From Halorhabdus salina (GTDB lineage: Archaea; Halobacteriota; Halobacteria; Halobacteriales; Haloarculaceae), in NCBI RefSeq assembly GCF_013839425.1, contig NZ_JACDNP010000013.1:1-61082 (forward strand): a DNA stretch of 61,082 nt, written 5' to 3'. Position numbers and translations under genes: made by a program. Positions 51,622-60,180 of the stretch are shown in pieces (the stretch's first letter is position 1; the number at the start of each line of letters is the position of its first letter). Under the pieces are notes generated by a model, which worked only from the letters and a program-made list of their open reading frames with translations, made no database searches and was not told where the DNA came from.

Positions 51622-52335
51622 ATGGTCGAATTCGACATTACGCTCTGGTTCACGCTCGGGACAGTGGGAATGGCGTTGGGAAGTATCGGCCTCGGGTACG
51701 GCTTCCTGGTGCTCCCCACCGAGTGGCGGCGCAGCTACGCCGACGTCGTTGTCGTGACGCTTATCGCGACAGTCGCCTACGGACTGATGGCGCTCGGGAT
51801 CGGCGATATAGGGGCCGCTAACGGGGCGACAGTGTCGCTCCCGCGGTACGCCGACTGGCTGTTGACGACGCCGCTGCACGTGATCTTTATCGCCGTCATC
51901 GCCGGTGCGGATCGCCGGCTGACGCTCACGGCTGCTGGCTTGCAAGCCGCGACGATCGTCCTCGGATTTGCCGGGGCACTCGTGACGAGTCCTTTGAAGG
52001 AACTGTTCTTCCTCGCCGGGAGTCTGGTCTTCGTCGTCGTCGTCTACTTGCTGGTCGTCGAGGCTGCCGAGAGTGCCGATCAACAGGACGTCACGACCGC
52101 CGGACTGTACCGGAAACTCCGGAACTTCGTGATCGTGCTCTGGCTGATCTACCCGGTTATCTGGCTGGTCGCGCCGACAGGCTACGGACTTATGGATGCC
52201 GAGACAAGTTCGCTGGTCATCACGTACATCGACGTCGTGGCGAAGGTCGGCTTCGGGCTCATTGCGCTGAACGGGTTACAGAGTCTGCAGTCGTTCGGTG
52301 TAGATCGCCTCGGCCAGTCGCTGGCCGAGGACTGA
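51622..52335 (+). CDS. sop2: Sensory rhodopsin II
   Basis: 237-aa seven-helix retinal protein. Helix C reads RYADWLLTTPLHVIF with counter-ion Asp78 (BR Asp85) and Phe89 where proton pumps have Asp96, so it should be sensory rather than pumping. Helix F has WLIYPVIWLVAPTG and helix G IDVVAKVGFG with retinal Lys208. Gene order transducer then opsin, with 3 nt between, matches htrII-sopII. Unusually His86 occupies the BR Leu93 / proteorhodopsin 105 position. Mediates photophobic swimming from blue-green light. Confidence 0.92.
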   Translation: MVEFDITLWFTLGTVGMALGSIGLGYGFLVLPTEWRRSYADVVVVTLIATVAYGLMALGIGDIGAANGATVSLPRYADWLLTTPLHVIFIAVIAGADRRLTLTAAGLQAATIVLGFAGALVTSPLKELFFLAGSLVFVVVVYLLVVEAAESADQQDVTTAGLYRKLRNFVIVLWLIYPVIWLVAPTGYGLMDAETSSLVITYIDVVAKVGFGLIALNGLQSLQSFGVDRLGQSLAED

Positions 52336-52754
52336 GGCGGCACGAACGTGTGGCGCTCTGCTGATCGAGCAGACGTGCACGAACGCCGCGATTCTCAGGG
52401 TTGATGAGGTGACGCAGCGACTCGCTCGGATCTGCGTAACGAGTTGGGTGCCTGGTGAAGGACCACCACCGGCCGATCTAACAGTGTCGTTGCCCGGGAG
52501 CAAAGCGACCGCAGTTGTGGTTGCTATCGACGGGTTCGACCACGGACAAGGACCGCTCGCCAGTATCGATCGTGCGGGGCTGTATCACCGATTCGAACAG
52601 CAGAAACACTCACCGCAAAACTCGGCGAGCAGTTCGAACCCCCCAGCCTTCCATCGCAAGGTCGAGGCTGGACAGCTCGGCCAGAAGAGCGGTGAGAAAT
52701 TTCGCCGCTGGGAAAACGACCAGCCAGCCGATGGTACCGGTGACAGCGAGTGAG
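52336..52754. other. Intergenic gap between sop2 and hisD
   Basis: 419 nt between convergent genes. A plus-strand frame is open from 52409 to 52753 (GTG start) but its product is low-complexity at the end and has no protein-like core, so it is not called. No hairpin strong enough for a terminator was found; the two transcripts probably end here. Confidence 0.4.
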
Positions 52755-54029
52755 TCAGTCCTCGAAGCGCGTTTCGACGCTGTGTGCATGGGCTTCGAGT
52801 CCTTCAGCCTCGGCCAGCGTCGTAATCGTCTCGCGAAGATTTTCGAGTCCGTCTTCAGAGAGTTGCTGATAGGTTGCCGGCCGAATGAAGTCATCGACCG
52901 ATAGTCCACTAGCGATGTTGGCCGACCCGCCGGTCGGCAGGACGTGGTTAGTCCCGCTCGCGTAATCGCCGGCCGCAACCGGCGTATATTCGCCGACGAA
53001 CGCACTTCCGTAGTGCCTAATGCGATCGAGGAGGTCGCGTTCGTTTTCGGCCCGAACGTAGATGTGCTCGGGTGCGTACTCGTCACTGAATTCGACGGCT
53101 GTGTCCATCGAATCGGCGACGAAGACGCCGCTGGCGTCGTTGGCGAGGGCCTCCCGGACGATGTCGGATCGCTCGCGCTCGTCGGCCTGCCGTTCGATCG
53201 CCGCGGCGATGGTTTCAGCGTGTGTCTCGTCCGTGGTCACCGCAACGACGCCGGCGTTGGGATCGTGTTCGGCCTGGGCAACCGCTTCCGCGGCGACGAT
53301 CTCGGGGTCGGCGGTGTCGTCGGTCAGCGTCAGCACTTCGCTCGGCCCGGCAAGCATGTCGATCCGGACATCGCCCCGGACCTCGGCCTTGGCCGCGGTG
53401 ACCCATCGGTTCCCGGGGCCGACGATCACGTCGACCGACTCGACGGACTCGCTGCCGTAGGCCAGCGCAGCGATGGCCTGTGCGCCGCCGATCTGGTAGA
53501 CGGCGTCAGCGCCGGCGGCGTGCATCGCCGCCAGCGTGACCTGGTTGATCTGCTCGGCGGGCGGGGTCGCGACGGCGACGTGTTCGACGCCAGCAACTTT
53601 CGCGGGGACGACTCCCATCAGCACGCTGGAGGGATAGGCTGCGGTCCCACCGGGAGCATAGACCCCTGCCGATTCCAGCGGATAGTATTTCCGCCCGAGT
53701 TCTCGCCCCTCCTCGGTCTCGACTGTCCAGTCTTCGGGGACCTGTCGCTCGTGGAAGGCGCGGATGTTGTCGGCGGCCGTCTCGATGGCCTCGCGTACCT
53801 CGTCGTCGATGGACTCGTAGGCCTGGGTGGCACGGTCGGTAATCTCGAAGTCCTCGACTTCGACACCGTCGAAGCGTTCACAGAACTCAAGGAGTGCGTC
53901 GTCTCCCTCATGATGGACGCGGTCGACGATCCCGGCGACGTCTTCCCGGATTTCGCCGATACCGGAGTCTCGCTCGAAAAGCGCACGTCGCTGCTCGGCG
54001 TCGAGGGCGGAAACGGACTGTACGTCCAT
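52755..54029 (-). CDS. hisD: Histidinol dehydrogenase
   Basis: 424-aa zinc enzyme catalysing the last two oxidations of histidine synthesis. Visible blocks are GRKYYPLESAGVYAPGG near 108-125, AAGADAVYQIGGAQAIAALAYG, VDVIVGPGNRWVTAAK and the metal/catalytic Gln/His region AEHDPNAGVVAVTTD; SGTNHVLPTGG lies near 355-365. Length is normal. Single gene by spacing; its promoter would lie between 54030 and 54119. Confidence 0.97.
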   Translation of the reverse strand: MDVQSVSALDAEQRRALFERDSGIGEIREDVAGIVDRVHHEGDDALLEFCERFDGVEVEDFEITDRATQAYESIDDEVREAIETAADNIRAFHERQVPEDWTVETEEGRELGRKYYPLESAGVYAPGGTAAYPSSVLMGVVPAKVAGVEHVAVATPPAEQINQVTLAAMHAAGADAVYQIGGAQAIAALAYGSESVESVDVIVGPGNRWVTAAKAEVRGDVRIDMLAGPSEVLTLTDDTADPEIVAAEAVAQAEHDPNAGVVAVTTDETHAETIAAAIERQADERERSDIVREALANDASGVFVADSMDTAVEFSDEYAPEHIYVRAENERDLLDRIRHYGSAFVGEYTPVAAGDYASGTNHVLPTGGSANIASGLSVDDFIRPATYQQLSEDGLENLRETITTLAEAEGLEAHAHSVETRFED

Positions 54030-54119
54030 ACCGAGTGGCGATAGACAGTCCTCCCCAAAACCACTTGCTATCCGTGCCTGAGTCCCTGATTATCGTCGGT
54101 GGGGATTCCCCGAAACGGG

Positions 54120-54731
54120 TCAGCGATTTCGGACGGTCCACCAGGCACCAAGGGCGACGAGCAGGAACGTGCCACCGAGGAAGAACGCGACCGCCGGGTC
54201 GGTCAGCAACGCTAAGAGCCCCTCTTCGGACGCCGACTCTGTCGTCTGGATGCCGATCTGTCCCCCGGATTCCTGTGACGCGGATCCATCGAGCCAGCGA
54301 TTTGCTGCGAATCCGAACGCCACTGCCCCGCCAGCCAGGACGCCGACACCTGCAAGGACGCGAGCGACCGCACGCTTCAACAGCGACTGGTCTTCCTGCT
54401 CGCCGGCCACCAGTACCAGGGCCTCGCTGGTCGGGGCGTAGACGTTCATCTCGTTGCCCTTTGCCGAGTAATCGGTCCCGACAGATTCGATTAGGTCGGC
54501 ACCCGCTAACTTTTCGACGTGGTAGTGGACGTTCTGCAGCGATGTCCCGATCTCTTCGCGGATTTCCACCGGCGTCGACGGGTCCTCGTAGACAAGCGCC
54601 AGGACTTCTCGGGCTGTCTGGGAGGACAGTGCAGCGAACGCTTCGTCGGCAGCCTCGTCGGCGAGCCCTAAAACACGTGGTTCGTCCGCGGTTTCGGTCC
54701 GTTCACCGCGGCGTGGCAGTAGCGTACCCAT
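54120..54731 (-). CDS. ArsR-type HTH protein with two membrane helices
   Basis: 203-aa protein. Residues 28-95 form a winged helix (EAFAALSSQTAREVLALVYEDPSTPVEIREEIGTSLQNVHYHVEKL). A TM segment at about 120-140 and a second at 178-198 flank an acidic loop. This membrane-bound HTH layout is common in haloarchaea and suggests a regulator that senses the membrane or outside conditions. No metal-binding Cys pair is seen, so metal sensing of the ArsR type is not indicated. Confidence 0.85.
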   Translation of the reverse strand: MGTLLPRRGERTETADEPRVLGLADEAADEAFAALSSQTAREVLALVYEDPSTPVEIREEIGTSLQNVHYHVEKLAGADLIESVGTDYSAKGNEMNVYAPTSEALVLVAGEQEDQSLLKRAVARVLAGVGVLAGGAVAFGFAANRWLDGSASQESGGQIGIQTTESASEEGLLALLTDPAVAFFLGGTFLLVALGAWWTVRNR

Positions 54732-54857
54732 TACGCCACGATACTGTGTCCACGAAAAAGGGGTTGGCGGTCACTCAAACAGCTCTTTGATCGATGGTCC
54801 CGGTAGCCCAACGTGCCCTCTTGTCCCTTCAAACAGTGCTTTGACCGTCTCTAGCCA

Positions 54858-55499
54858 TCAGTCAGTCGCTCGCCCGTCAAACGGGCGTGGTGGCAATCGG
54901 AGGTCTTCGATCGACGGCAGGTGTTTGACGTTGTAGACGAGTCGCAGTGTGTCCGTCTGTGGTTCGCCAACGCAGGATAATCGGATGCCACGCTCGATGG
55001 CCTCCTCCGGAAGGATGTGATTGACTGGCTGGGAGAGCTCTCCCTCAAGCACGGCGACAGCGCAGTTCGCACAGGCTCCGCCACGACAGGAGTACGGCCA
55101 GGAGAAGCCACCTTCTTCGATCGACTCCAGTAATGGGGTGGTTTGGTCGACATCGATTCGTCCGTACTCGTTCCCGGTGATCCCGGCCGCTCGTGACTTC
55201 TCGAAGAGATCGGGGTCTTCGAGGCTCCAGCCCTGATCGACGATTGCCTCGTAATCGACGAATTCGACATCCGTCCGAGTGACAGTTTCCGCCACTGGGT
55301 CCGAGACGGACGGCTGGGCTTCGTATGCACCATCGAGCAGTGTCTCGTAGGCCGCCTGGACGCGGCGAAACTCCGCGATCGAGCCACCCTGGTCGGGGTG
55401 GGCCTCCTTGACGCGCTGTCGATACGCGCTGTGGATTGCATCCTGGGCTGTGCCAGGGTCGACGCCCAGTACTTCGAAGGGTGACGGCACGGCACACAC
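54858..55499 (-). CDS. J-domain / [2Fe-2S] ferredoxin fusion
   Basis: 213-aa protein with a GTG start (55499, or GTG at 55490). Residues 5-58 are a J domain (PFEVLGVDPGTAQDAIHSAYRQRVKEAHPDQGG shortened: HPD at 34-36). Residues 120-200 are a plant-type ferredoxin with C138, C143, C146 and C176 in the C-x4-C-x2-C-x29-C pattern. The J domain should recruit DnaK; the ferredoxin passes single electrons. This fusion is a haloarchaeal form of ferredoxin; why a chaperone co-factor is fused is unclear. Confidence 0.9.
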   Translation of the reverse strand: MCAVPSPFEVLGVDPGTAQDAIHSAYRQRVKEAHPDQGGSIAEFRRVQAAYETLLDGAYEAQPSVSDPVAETVTRTDVEFVDYEAIVDQGWSLEDPDLFEKSRAAGITGNEYGRIDVDQTTPLLESIEEGGFSWPYSCRGGACANCAVAVLEGELSQPVNHILPEEAIERGIRLSCVGEPQTDTLRLVYNVKHLPSIEDLRLPPRPFDGRATD

Positions 55500-55515
55500 T
55501 AGTCAAAATTGCGTG

Positions 55516-55743
55516 TTAAACCTTCGCGTGGCGGAAATTCACCTGTGTCCGGTACAGCCCTTCGTGCGACAGACTTCCTGCCTCGGGCATCGATTTGCCG
55601 ACCAGTATGTGGTTGTACTCCAACTCGAACGTGATGTTACCCCCAATCTCCCGGTGTTCTCCGCAGTTGTCCTCGCGATGATCGGTGTTGGATTCATGAC
55701 CGGGCTGTTCTGAGTCGCCCTTGATGGGTCCATTACTAGCCAC
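55516..55743 (-). pseudogene. Possible gene remnant or small protein
   Basis: A 75-codon leftward frame whose C-terminal part (NITFELEYNHILVGKSMPE, then HEGLYRTQVNFRH) looks like beta-strand protein sequence, while the N-terminal part is polar and low-complexity. It may be the 3' end of a decayed gene. No family recognised and no strong start context. Low confidence. Confidence 0.25.
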
Positions 55744-55904
55744 ACAACTGTCGACTGTACTCTCTCGCCAGTTGATCCACAGTTACGAATCCAACCTGAC
55801 CCGGCCACTCACCGTCGGACTTCGAAAGGGAAATTGCAATAACTCGGCATCGCCTACCGGTTTGTATGGATCGGCCACAGATGAGCCAGGACGCGTCTGC
55901 GATC

Positions 55905-55922
55905 GACCGATCGCGATCGGTC
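55905..55922. repeat. 18-bp perfect palindrome upstream of the cysteine/cystathionine synthase gene
   Basis: GACCGATCG and CGATCGGTC form a perfect palindrome about 165 nt before the ATG at 56085. A 7-bp hairpin (GCGCCGA/TCGGCGC, near 55979-55999) and a repeated CGGTCC follow within the same 585-nt gap. The palindrome has the symmetry of a dimeric regulator site; nothing more can be shown. Confidence 0.4.
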
Positions 55923-56084
55923 CATGGCTCCGGTCCGTCAGATCCGAAACAGAGCTACCGCCGGGGGTCCGTTGGGGGGCGCCGAGTTTCGTTCGGCGCT
56001 GTTCGGGCCTGTTGTTGTCGCTGTTGACTACTTGTTCGTCCGGACGGATCGACGTCGACTACCCTCAAGCGATACCACACAGAC

Positions 56085-57071
56085 ATGACAACACACGACA
56101 CATCGAAGGCATCGGTATTGGACACCATCGGCGAGACGCCGCTGGTCGAACTCGACGCGGCCCCGGGAGCAGTCCCGGTCTACGCCAAGGCCGAGACGTT
56201 CAACCCCGGCGGGAGCGTGAAGGATCGAATCGGAAAGCACATTCTCGAAGGATTGCTCGATCGTGGCGAGGTCGAACCGGGCGGGACGATCGTCGAGCCC
56301 ACCGCCGGTAACACCGGTATCGCCTTGGCGATCGCTGCGACCCAGTTAGATCTCGATGCGATTTTCGTGGTCCCGGACGGCTTCAGCGTCGAGAAAGAGC
56401 GATTGATGGCGGCTCTCGGCGCGGAGATCGACCACATTTCCGGCGACGGCGGCATGGCCGCGGCCACCGAGCGCGCCCACGAGATCGCCGACACGTTCGA
56501 CAACGCCGTCGTCCCCCAGCAGTTCGCGACGCCGTTGAACGTCGAGGCCCACTACCACACGACCGGCCCGGAAATCCTCGACGCGCTCGACGGCGAGGTC
56601 GGAGCGATTGTCATTGGCATCGGCTCCGGGGGCACGTTGACCGGAATCGTTCGTGCCGTCCGCGAGCAAGTCCCCGATGTGCACGTCGTCGCCGTCGAAC
56701 CCGAGGGCTCGACGTTTGGCTCGTTGCTCGGCGATGATCGCGAGGAGGGCCCGTACAAGATTGAGGGGATCGGCACGCACGATCCCGACGTGACCGAGTT
56801 GCTCGAACCAGCGGAGATCGACGAGTTCTTGCCAGTCAGCGACCGGGACGCCCACGCCGAAGTACAGCGACTCGCTACCGCAGAGGGGCACCTCGTCGGA
56901 TCGAGTTCCGGCGCGGCGAGCGTCGCGGCTCGACAGGTGGCCGAGGAGATCGCAGCCGACGAGCGCGACGCGCCGTTCGACACCGTCGTGACGGTGTTCC
57001 CCGATGGGGGCGAGCGCTATCTCTCGAAGAACATTTACGGGTCCTTCGAGGAGTGGGAGGAGAAATCATGA
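56085..57071 (+). CDS. PLP-dependent cysteine synthase / cystathionine beta-synthase
   Basis: 328-aa fold-type II PLP enzyme. Schiff-base Lys46 is in NPGGSVKDRIG, the phosphate loop is GIGSGGTLTG near 183-192, and EPTAGNTGIALA lies near 70. There are no C-terminal CBS regulatory domains. It makes cysteine from O-acetylserine or a similar donor, or cystathionine from serine and homocysteine. Coupling by ATGA overlap to a cystathionine synthase/lyase favours a transsulfuration role, but sequence alone does not separate the two. Confidence 0.88.
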   Translation: MTTHDTSKASVLDTIGETPLVELDAAPGAVPVYAKAETFNPGGSVKDRIGKHILEGLLDRGEVEPGGTIVEPTAGNTGIALAIAATQLDLDAIFVVPDGFSVEKERLMAALGAEIDHISGDGGMAAATERAHEIADTFDNAVVPQQFATPLNVEAHYHTTGPEILDALDGEVGAIVIGIGSGGTLTGIVRAVREQVPDVHVVAVEPEGSTFGSLLGDDREEGPYKIEGIGTHDPDVTELLEPAEIDEFLPVSDRDAHAEVQRLATAEGHLVGSSSGAASVAARQVAEEIAADERDAPFDTVVTVFPDGGERYLSKNIYGSFEEWEEKS

Positions 57072-58249
57072 CTGGCGACGGGTTCGATCCGGACGACTTC
57101 GAGACGCGGGCGATCCACGCGGGGTGGGAACCTGACCAGGAGACTGGCGCGATCATGCCGCCGATCTATGCCTCCTCGACGTTCGCCCAGGACGCCCCCG
57201 GTGAGGATCGCGGCTACGAATACTCCCGGACGGGCAATCCCACGCGGACGGCCCTGGAAGACAATCTGGCCAGTCTCGAGGGCGGTGAGTACGGCCGGGC
57301 GTTCGCCAGCGGGATGGCCGCGATCAACACCGTGTTGAACCTCCTCGAAGCAGGCGATCACGTCGTCGTCGGCCGTGACGTCTACGGCGGCACCCACCGG
57401 CTGTTTACCGGCGTCTACGAGGATTACGATCTCGAGTTTTCCTTCGTCGACGCAACTGATTCGGATGTCGTGGCCGAGGCGATCACCGACGAGACCGCAC
57501 TTGTCTGGATCGAGACGCCGACAAATCCCCTGATGCAGATTGTCGATATCGAAGCGGTATCGGCGGTCGCGAGCGAGCGTGACACGTTACTCGCCGTGGA
57601 CAACACCTTCGCGACGCCGTATCTCCAGCGCCCGCTCGAACACGGCGCTGACATTGTGGCCCACTCGTTGACGAAATACCTCGGCGGTCACTCGGATGTC
57701 GTCGGCGGGGCGCTGGTCACTGACGACGAGCAACTCGACGAACGATTCGGCTACTACCAGAATAGCGTTGGCGCAACGCCCGACCCATTCGGGTGTTTCC
57801 TCGTTCTCCGCGGGACAAAGACCCTGCCCGTCAGAATGGACCGTCACAGCGAGAACGCCCGACAGCTGGCGACGTGGCTGGACGACCAGCCGGCCGTCGA
57901 AACCGTCTATTATCCCGGTCTCGCGTCCCATCCCGGTCACGAGGTCGCGGCGGCACAGATGGATGACTTCGGTGGGATGCTCAGCGTCGATCTGGCTGCC
58001 GACCTCGACGCTGTCCGGGAATTTGTCTCGGCGACTGAGGTGTTCACGCTGGCCGAGAGTCTCGGCGGCGTCGAGAGCCTCCTCGAACACCCGGCGACGA
58101 TGACCCACGCGGCCGTCCCGGCACCGGAACGCCGCGAAACCGGCATTACTGACGGACTCGTTCGACTCAGTGTCGGGCTCGAATCAGTCGAGGATCTCCA
58201 GGCTGACCTGGAGCAGGCACTCGCTGGGACGGTCGACTCCGACCGATAA
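57068..58249 (+). CDS. Cystathionine gamma-synthase/lyase (Cys/Met PLP family)
   Basis: 393 aa from ATG 57068, which overlaps the previous stop. Family blocks: [53 protein letters not shown], and Schiff-base Lys203 in [12 protein letters not shown]; the C-terminus ends [12 protein letters not shown]. Fold-type I PLP enzyme that either joins cysteine to a homoserine ester or cleaves cystathionine. With the upstream gene it forms a two-gene sulfur amino acid operon. Confidence 0.92.
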   Translation: MTGDGFDPDDFETRAIHAGWEPDQETGAIMPPIYASSTFAQDAPGEDRGYEYSRTGNPTRTALEDNLASLEGGEYGRAFASGMAAINTVLNLLEAGDHVVVGRDVYGGTHRLFTGVYEDYDLEFSFVDATDSDVVAEAITDETALVWIETPTNPLMQIVDIEAVSAVASERDTLLAVDNTFATPYLQRPLEHGADIVAHSLTKYLGGHSDVVGGALVTDDEQLDERFGYYQNSVGATPDPFGCFLVLRGTKTLPVRMDRHSENARQLATWLDDQPAVETVYYPGLASHPGHEVAAAQMDDFGGMLSVDLAADLDAVREFVSATEVFTLAESLGGVESLLEHPATMTHAAVPAPERRETGITDGLVRLSVGLESVEDLQADLEQALAGTVDSDR

Positions 58250-58263
58250 CAGGACGTCGGGAC

Positions 58264-58494
58264 TTATCGAGCCTTGGAATCCATCGAGCAGGTGTCCATA
58301 CCGACCAGAGTATACATCCCGCAGCTTCCCGTCGCTGCAGTGCCGAGCATCATGAGTGCAATCACGCCGAAGACTGGCGACAGAAGGGCAGGAAGTGAGA
58401 TGACATTTGCGAGGATAGCGAGCGAAACAGCGCCCGCAAGCCCACCAAGTAGTGTTCTGATCTGACGGTCCGTCCCACCAACGTTTTTCTCCAT
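58264..58494 (-). CDS. DUF2892 (YgaP-like) small membrane protein
   Basis: 76 aa from MEKNVGGTDRQIRTLLGG, the characteristic DUF2892 opening, with two hydrophobic helices (residues 19-36 and 39-56) and Cys residues in the tail (GSCGMYTLVGMDTC). Such proteins are inner-membrane and are often fused or linked to rhodanese; here it stands alone. Function unknown. It converges on the cystathionine gene with a 14-nt gap. Confidence 0.85.
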   Translation of the reverse strand: MEKNVGGTDRQIRTLLGGLAGAVSLAILANVISLPALLSPVFGVIALMMLGTAATGSCGMYTLVGMDTCSMDSKAR

Positions 58495-58763
58495 AGACAT
58501 GCTTACGACGCCAAGCGTATAGCCTTTTGTATTGGGACGATCGAGAAGAACTGTATGTCGAAAAAGTCCGATAACAAGGCCCCTACCACGTAAAACGGAG
58601 TACTATGGAGACATAGTATTGTGTGGTTAAAGCAATAGATGGGGAAGCCATCACCCAAGACCAGCAGATGGCAGTCTCATCACTCGTCTAGAACAGCCCT
58701 CGAATGCTTCGATATAACCGATGTTCCCGACGAGCGACCAACGGGAGCGAGGACATTTTTTGG

Positions 58764-58867
58764 TCGAGCTTTTGCAAGCGAGCAGCGCGGGACATGCCGT
58801 GTCCCGCGGGCCGTACGGGCGACTCGTGGGTCGCCCGTACAACGCAGCGAGCACTGTAAAAGCTCGA
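58764..58867. repeat. Structured palindromic element with outer stem and two internal hairpins
   Basis: A perfect 10-bp outer pairing (TCGAGCTTTT 58764-58773 with AAAAGCTCGA 58858-58867) encloses two perfect hairpins: 58786-58808 (CGCGGGACA/TGTCCCGCG, 5-nt loop) and 58813-58840 (GTACGGGCGAC/GTCGCCCGTAC, 6-nt loop). GCGAGC occurs on both flanks. Together they would fold as a junction with two arms. It lies in a 457-nt gap without a credible gene. Similar GCGAGC-rich inverted repeats occur in haloarchaeal genomes by my recollection; it could be a small mobile palindrome or a structured RNA. Confidence 0.55.
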
Positions 58868-58951
58868 TGTACGACCGGAACACGATCGGCCGAACTTCTA
58901 CTAGTAGTCCCGGGATATGTCGTGAATAGAGCACTAGCGCGGGGCGCTGAT

Positions 58952-59344
58952 CTACTCTGACAGCCCCCAAGACTCGTCAAGAACTGCGTGACACTGTTCG
59001 AGTATTTCGTCGGTGAATTCCGTCGTGATGCGTCCCTGTGGATTCGCTACTGCACGGTGTTTGACCGTTCCAATAACCCATGGGGAACAGTATGATATCT
59101 TCTCGGGATTTCGACCTGTAATCCACGCATCTCCGACCTCGTAGTTTGCCGGAAGGTCGCTCGTCGTGAGTGGGGCACAAACGTACTCTTCGCCGGGATA
59201 CGGTAGCTGCTCTGTGACCAAAACCAACCAGAGTCGAGGATTCGAGCCCCGTCTGAAGGGGTCAGGGGCCCAAAAGACATCCCCTTTCCGATAGGTGTCA
59301 CTCACGCTGTTGACGCGGATCGACCGCGTGCTTTTGCCACTCAT
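58952..59344 (-). CDS. PemK/MazF-like toxin-type protein
   Basis: 130-aa protein with the MazF/PemK opening DTYRKGDVFWAPDPFRR followed by PRLWLVLVTE and YVCAPLTTSD, and ISYCSPWVIGTVKH toward the end, resembling the beta-barrel of mRNA interferases. Its start overlaps the end of an HTH gene by 47 nt, which is usual in toxin-antitoxin pairs; a GTG at 59305 would remove most of the overlap. Toxicity is not proven by sequence. Confidence 0.75.
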   Translation of the reverse strand: MSGKSTRSIRVNSVSDTYRKGDVFWAPDPFRRGSNPRLWLVLVTEQLPYPGEEYVCAPLTTSDLPANYEVGDAWITGRNPEKISYCSPWVIGTVKHRAVANPQGRITTEFTDEILEQCHAVLDESWGLSE

Positions 59345-59660
59345 CGTACTCGAACGGGGCTTCTTCGTGACTTGCTGCGACTTCGCTAGCGTGGGCCGTT
59401 GCAGCGTCGACGCTCCGATCGTGGTCTCTGATTCGCCAGTACCGCCCTCTGTGGTCTACTCGCCTGCGTTCCCGAAGTCGCACCAGCGTCGGTCCGACCG
59501 AGCCACGCTTGACCTCGGACGCCTCTGCAATCTCGGTCTGGGTGAACGCCTCGTGTGCATGCTCTTCGAGAAATTCGAGTATCCTGGCAGCATTCGTTTC
59601 GGGCCTCGGTTGCCCCTCATCGTTGTCGATTGCCTCGAACCGATCAGCGCTGATTGGCAT
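59298..59660 (-). CDS. Winged-helix antitoxin-type protein
   Basis: 120 aa from ATG 59660 (MPISADRFEAID); the frame extends upstream but that part is not protein-like. Residues 25-75 form a MarR-like winged helix (ARILEFLEEHAHEAFTQTEIAEASEVKRGSVGPTLVRL), and the C-terminal helix plus tail is rich in His and Glu. Overlap with the PemK-like gene on the same strand supports its being the DNA-binding, autoregulating antitoxin. Confidence 0.75.
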   Translation of the reverse strand: MPISADRFEAIDNDEGQPRPETNAARILEFLEEHAHEAFTQTEIAEASEVKRGSVGPTLVRLRERRRVDHRGRYWRIRDHDRSVDAATAHASEVAASHEEAPFEYDEWQKHAVDPRQQRE

Positions 59661-60180
59661 ATGTGTGTACTGATTTGTATTAGATGTACCAAAGACTTCC
59701 TCAGATGCTCTCTCGCGTCCGTCTGTGACCGAAGTGATCGTCAATGCCGATACCCCCGAGCGTATTTCAACTCCGATACATATCAATCACGACAGGGGGA
59801 ATCACGCCTACCAGTTATGGTTTCACGCTCCGCATCAGCAGCAATGCCCAGCCACACAGAGAGATACCGGCTTCCTTCGGAAAACCAAGCCTCGACAAAA
59901 GGCCGTATCTGATGCCATGTATCTTATTCATTTCTGAAATGTACGCCCAGGTGTGTTCGGCATTATATATAACGGGGTACTTGTGTGTAGGACTCGGACG
60001 AAATTCGTCCTGAGATCACCATACCGGGTATCGGTTTAGCGACTGTCTGGTTGACGTTTAGCTGAGCCGACCCCGAAGGAAAAATTGTGACTATATCAGA
60101 CGACGCTGACAGCAGATGGTGCTCCCCAGATTAGACTCCCTGAGGGTAGTATTGCGCCGAATAGACGATATTGACAACCG
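59661..60180. other. Intergenic gap upstream of the toxin-antitoxin pair
   Basis: 520 nt, AT-richer than the region to the left. It contains the promoter area of the antitoxin and the 3' side of the DUF1524 gene. An AT run (ATTATATATAAC, 59962-59973) is TATA-like, and a near-perfect inverted repeat GGACGAA-A-TTCGTCC is at 59996-60010. No credible gene was seen; short plus-strand open frames lack protein-like composition. Confidence 0.4.

Noticed and set aside
52620-52645. TTCGAACC-containing stretch resembling a tRNA T-loop
   Set aside because: No matching acceptor stem, D-arm or anticodon arm could be built around it.
52409-52753. A 114-codon plus-strand frame between sop2 and hisD
   Set aside because: GTG start without ribosome site, polar low-complexity second half and no motif; not called as a gene.
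59231-59256. GATTCGAGCCCC resembling a tRNA T-arm
   Set aside because: It lies inside the PemK-like coding sequence and no tRNA cloverleaf can be folded around it.
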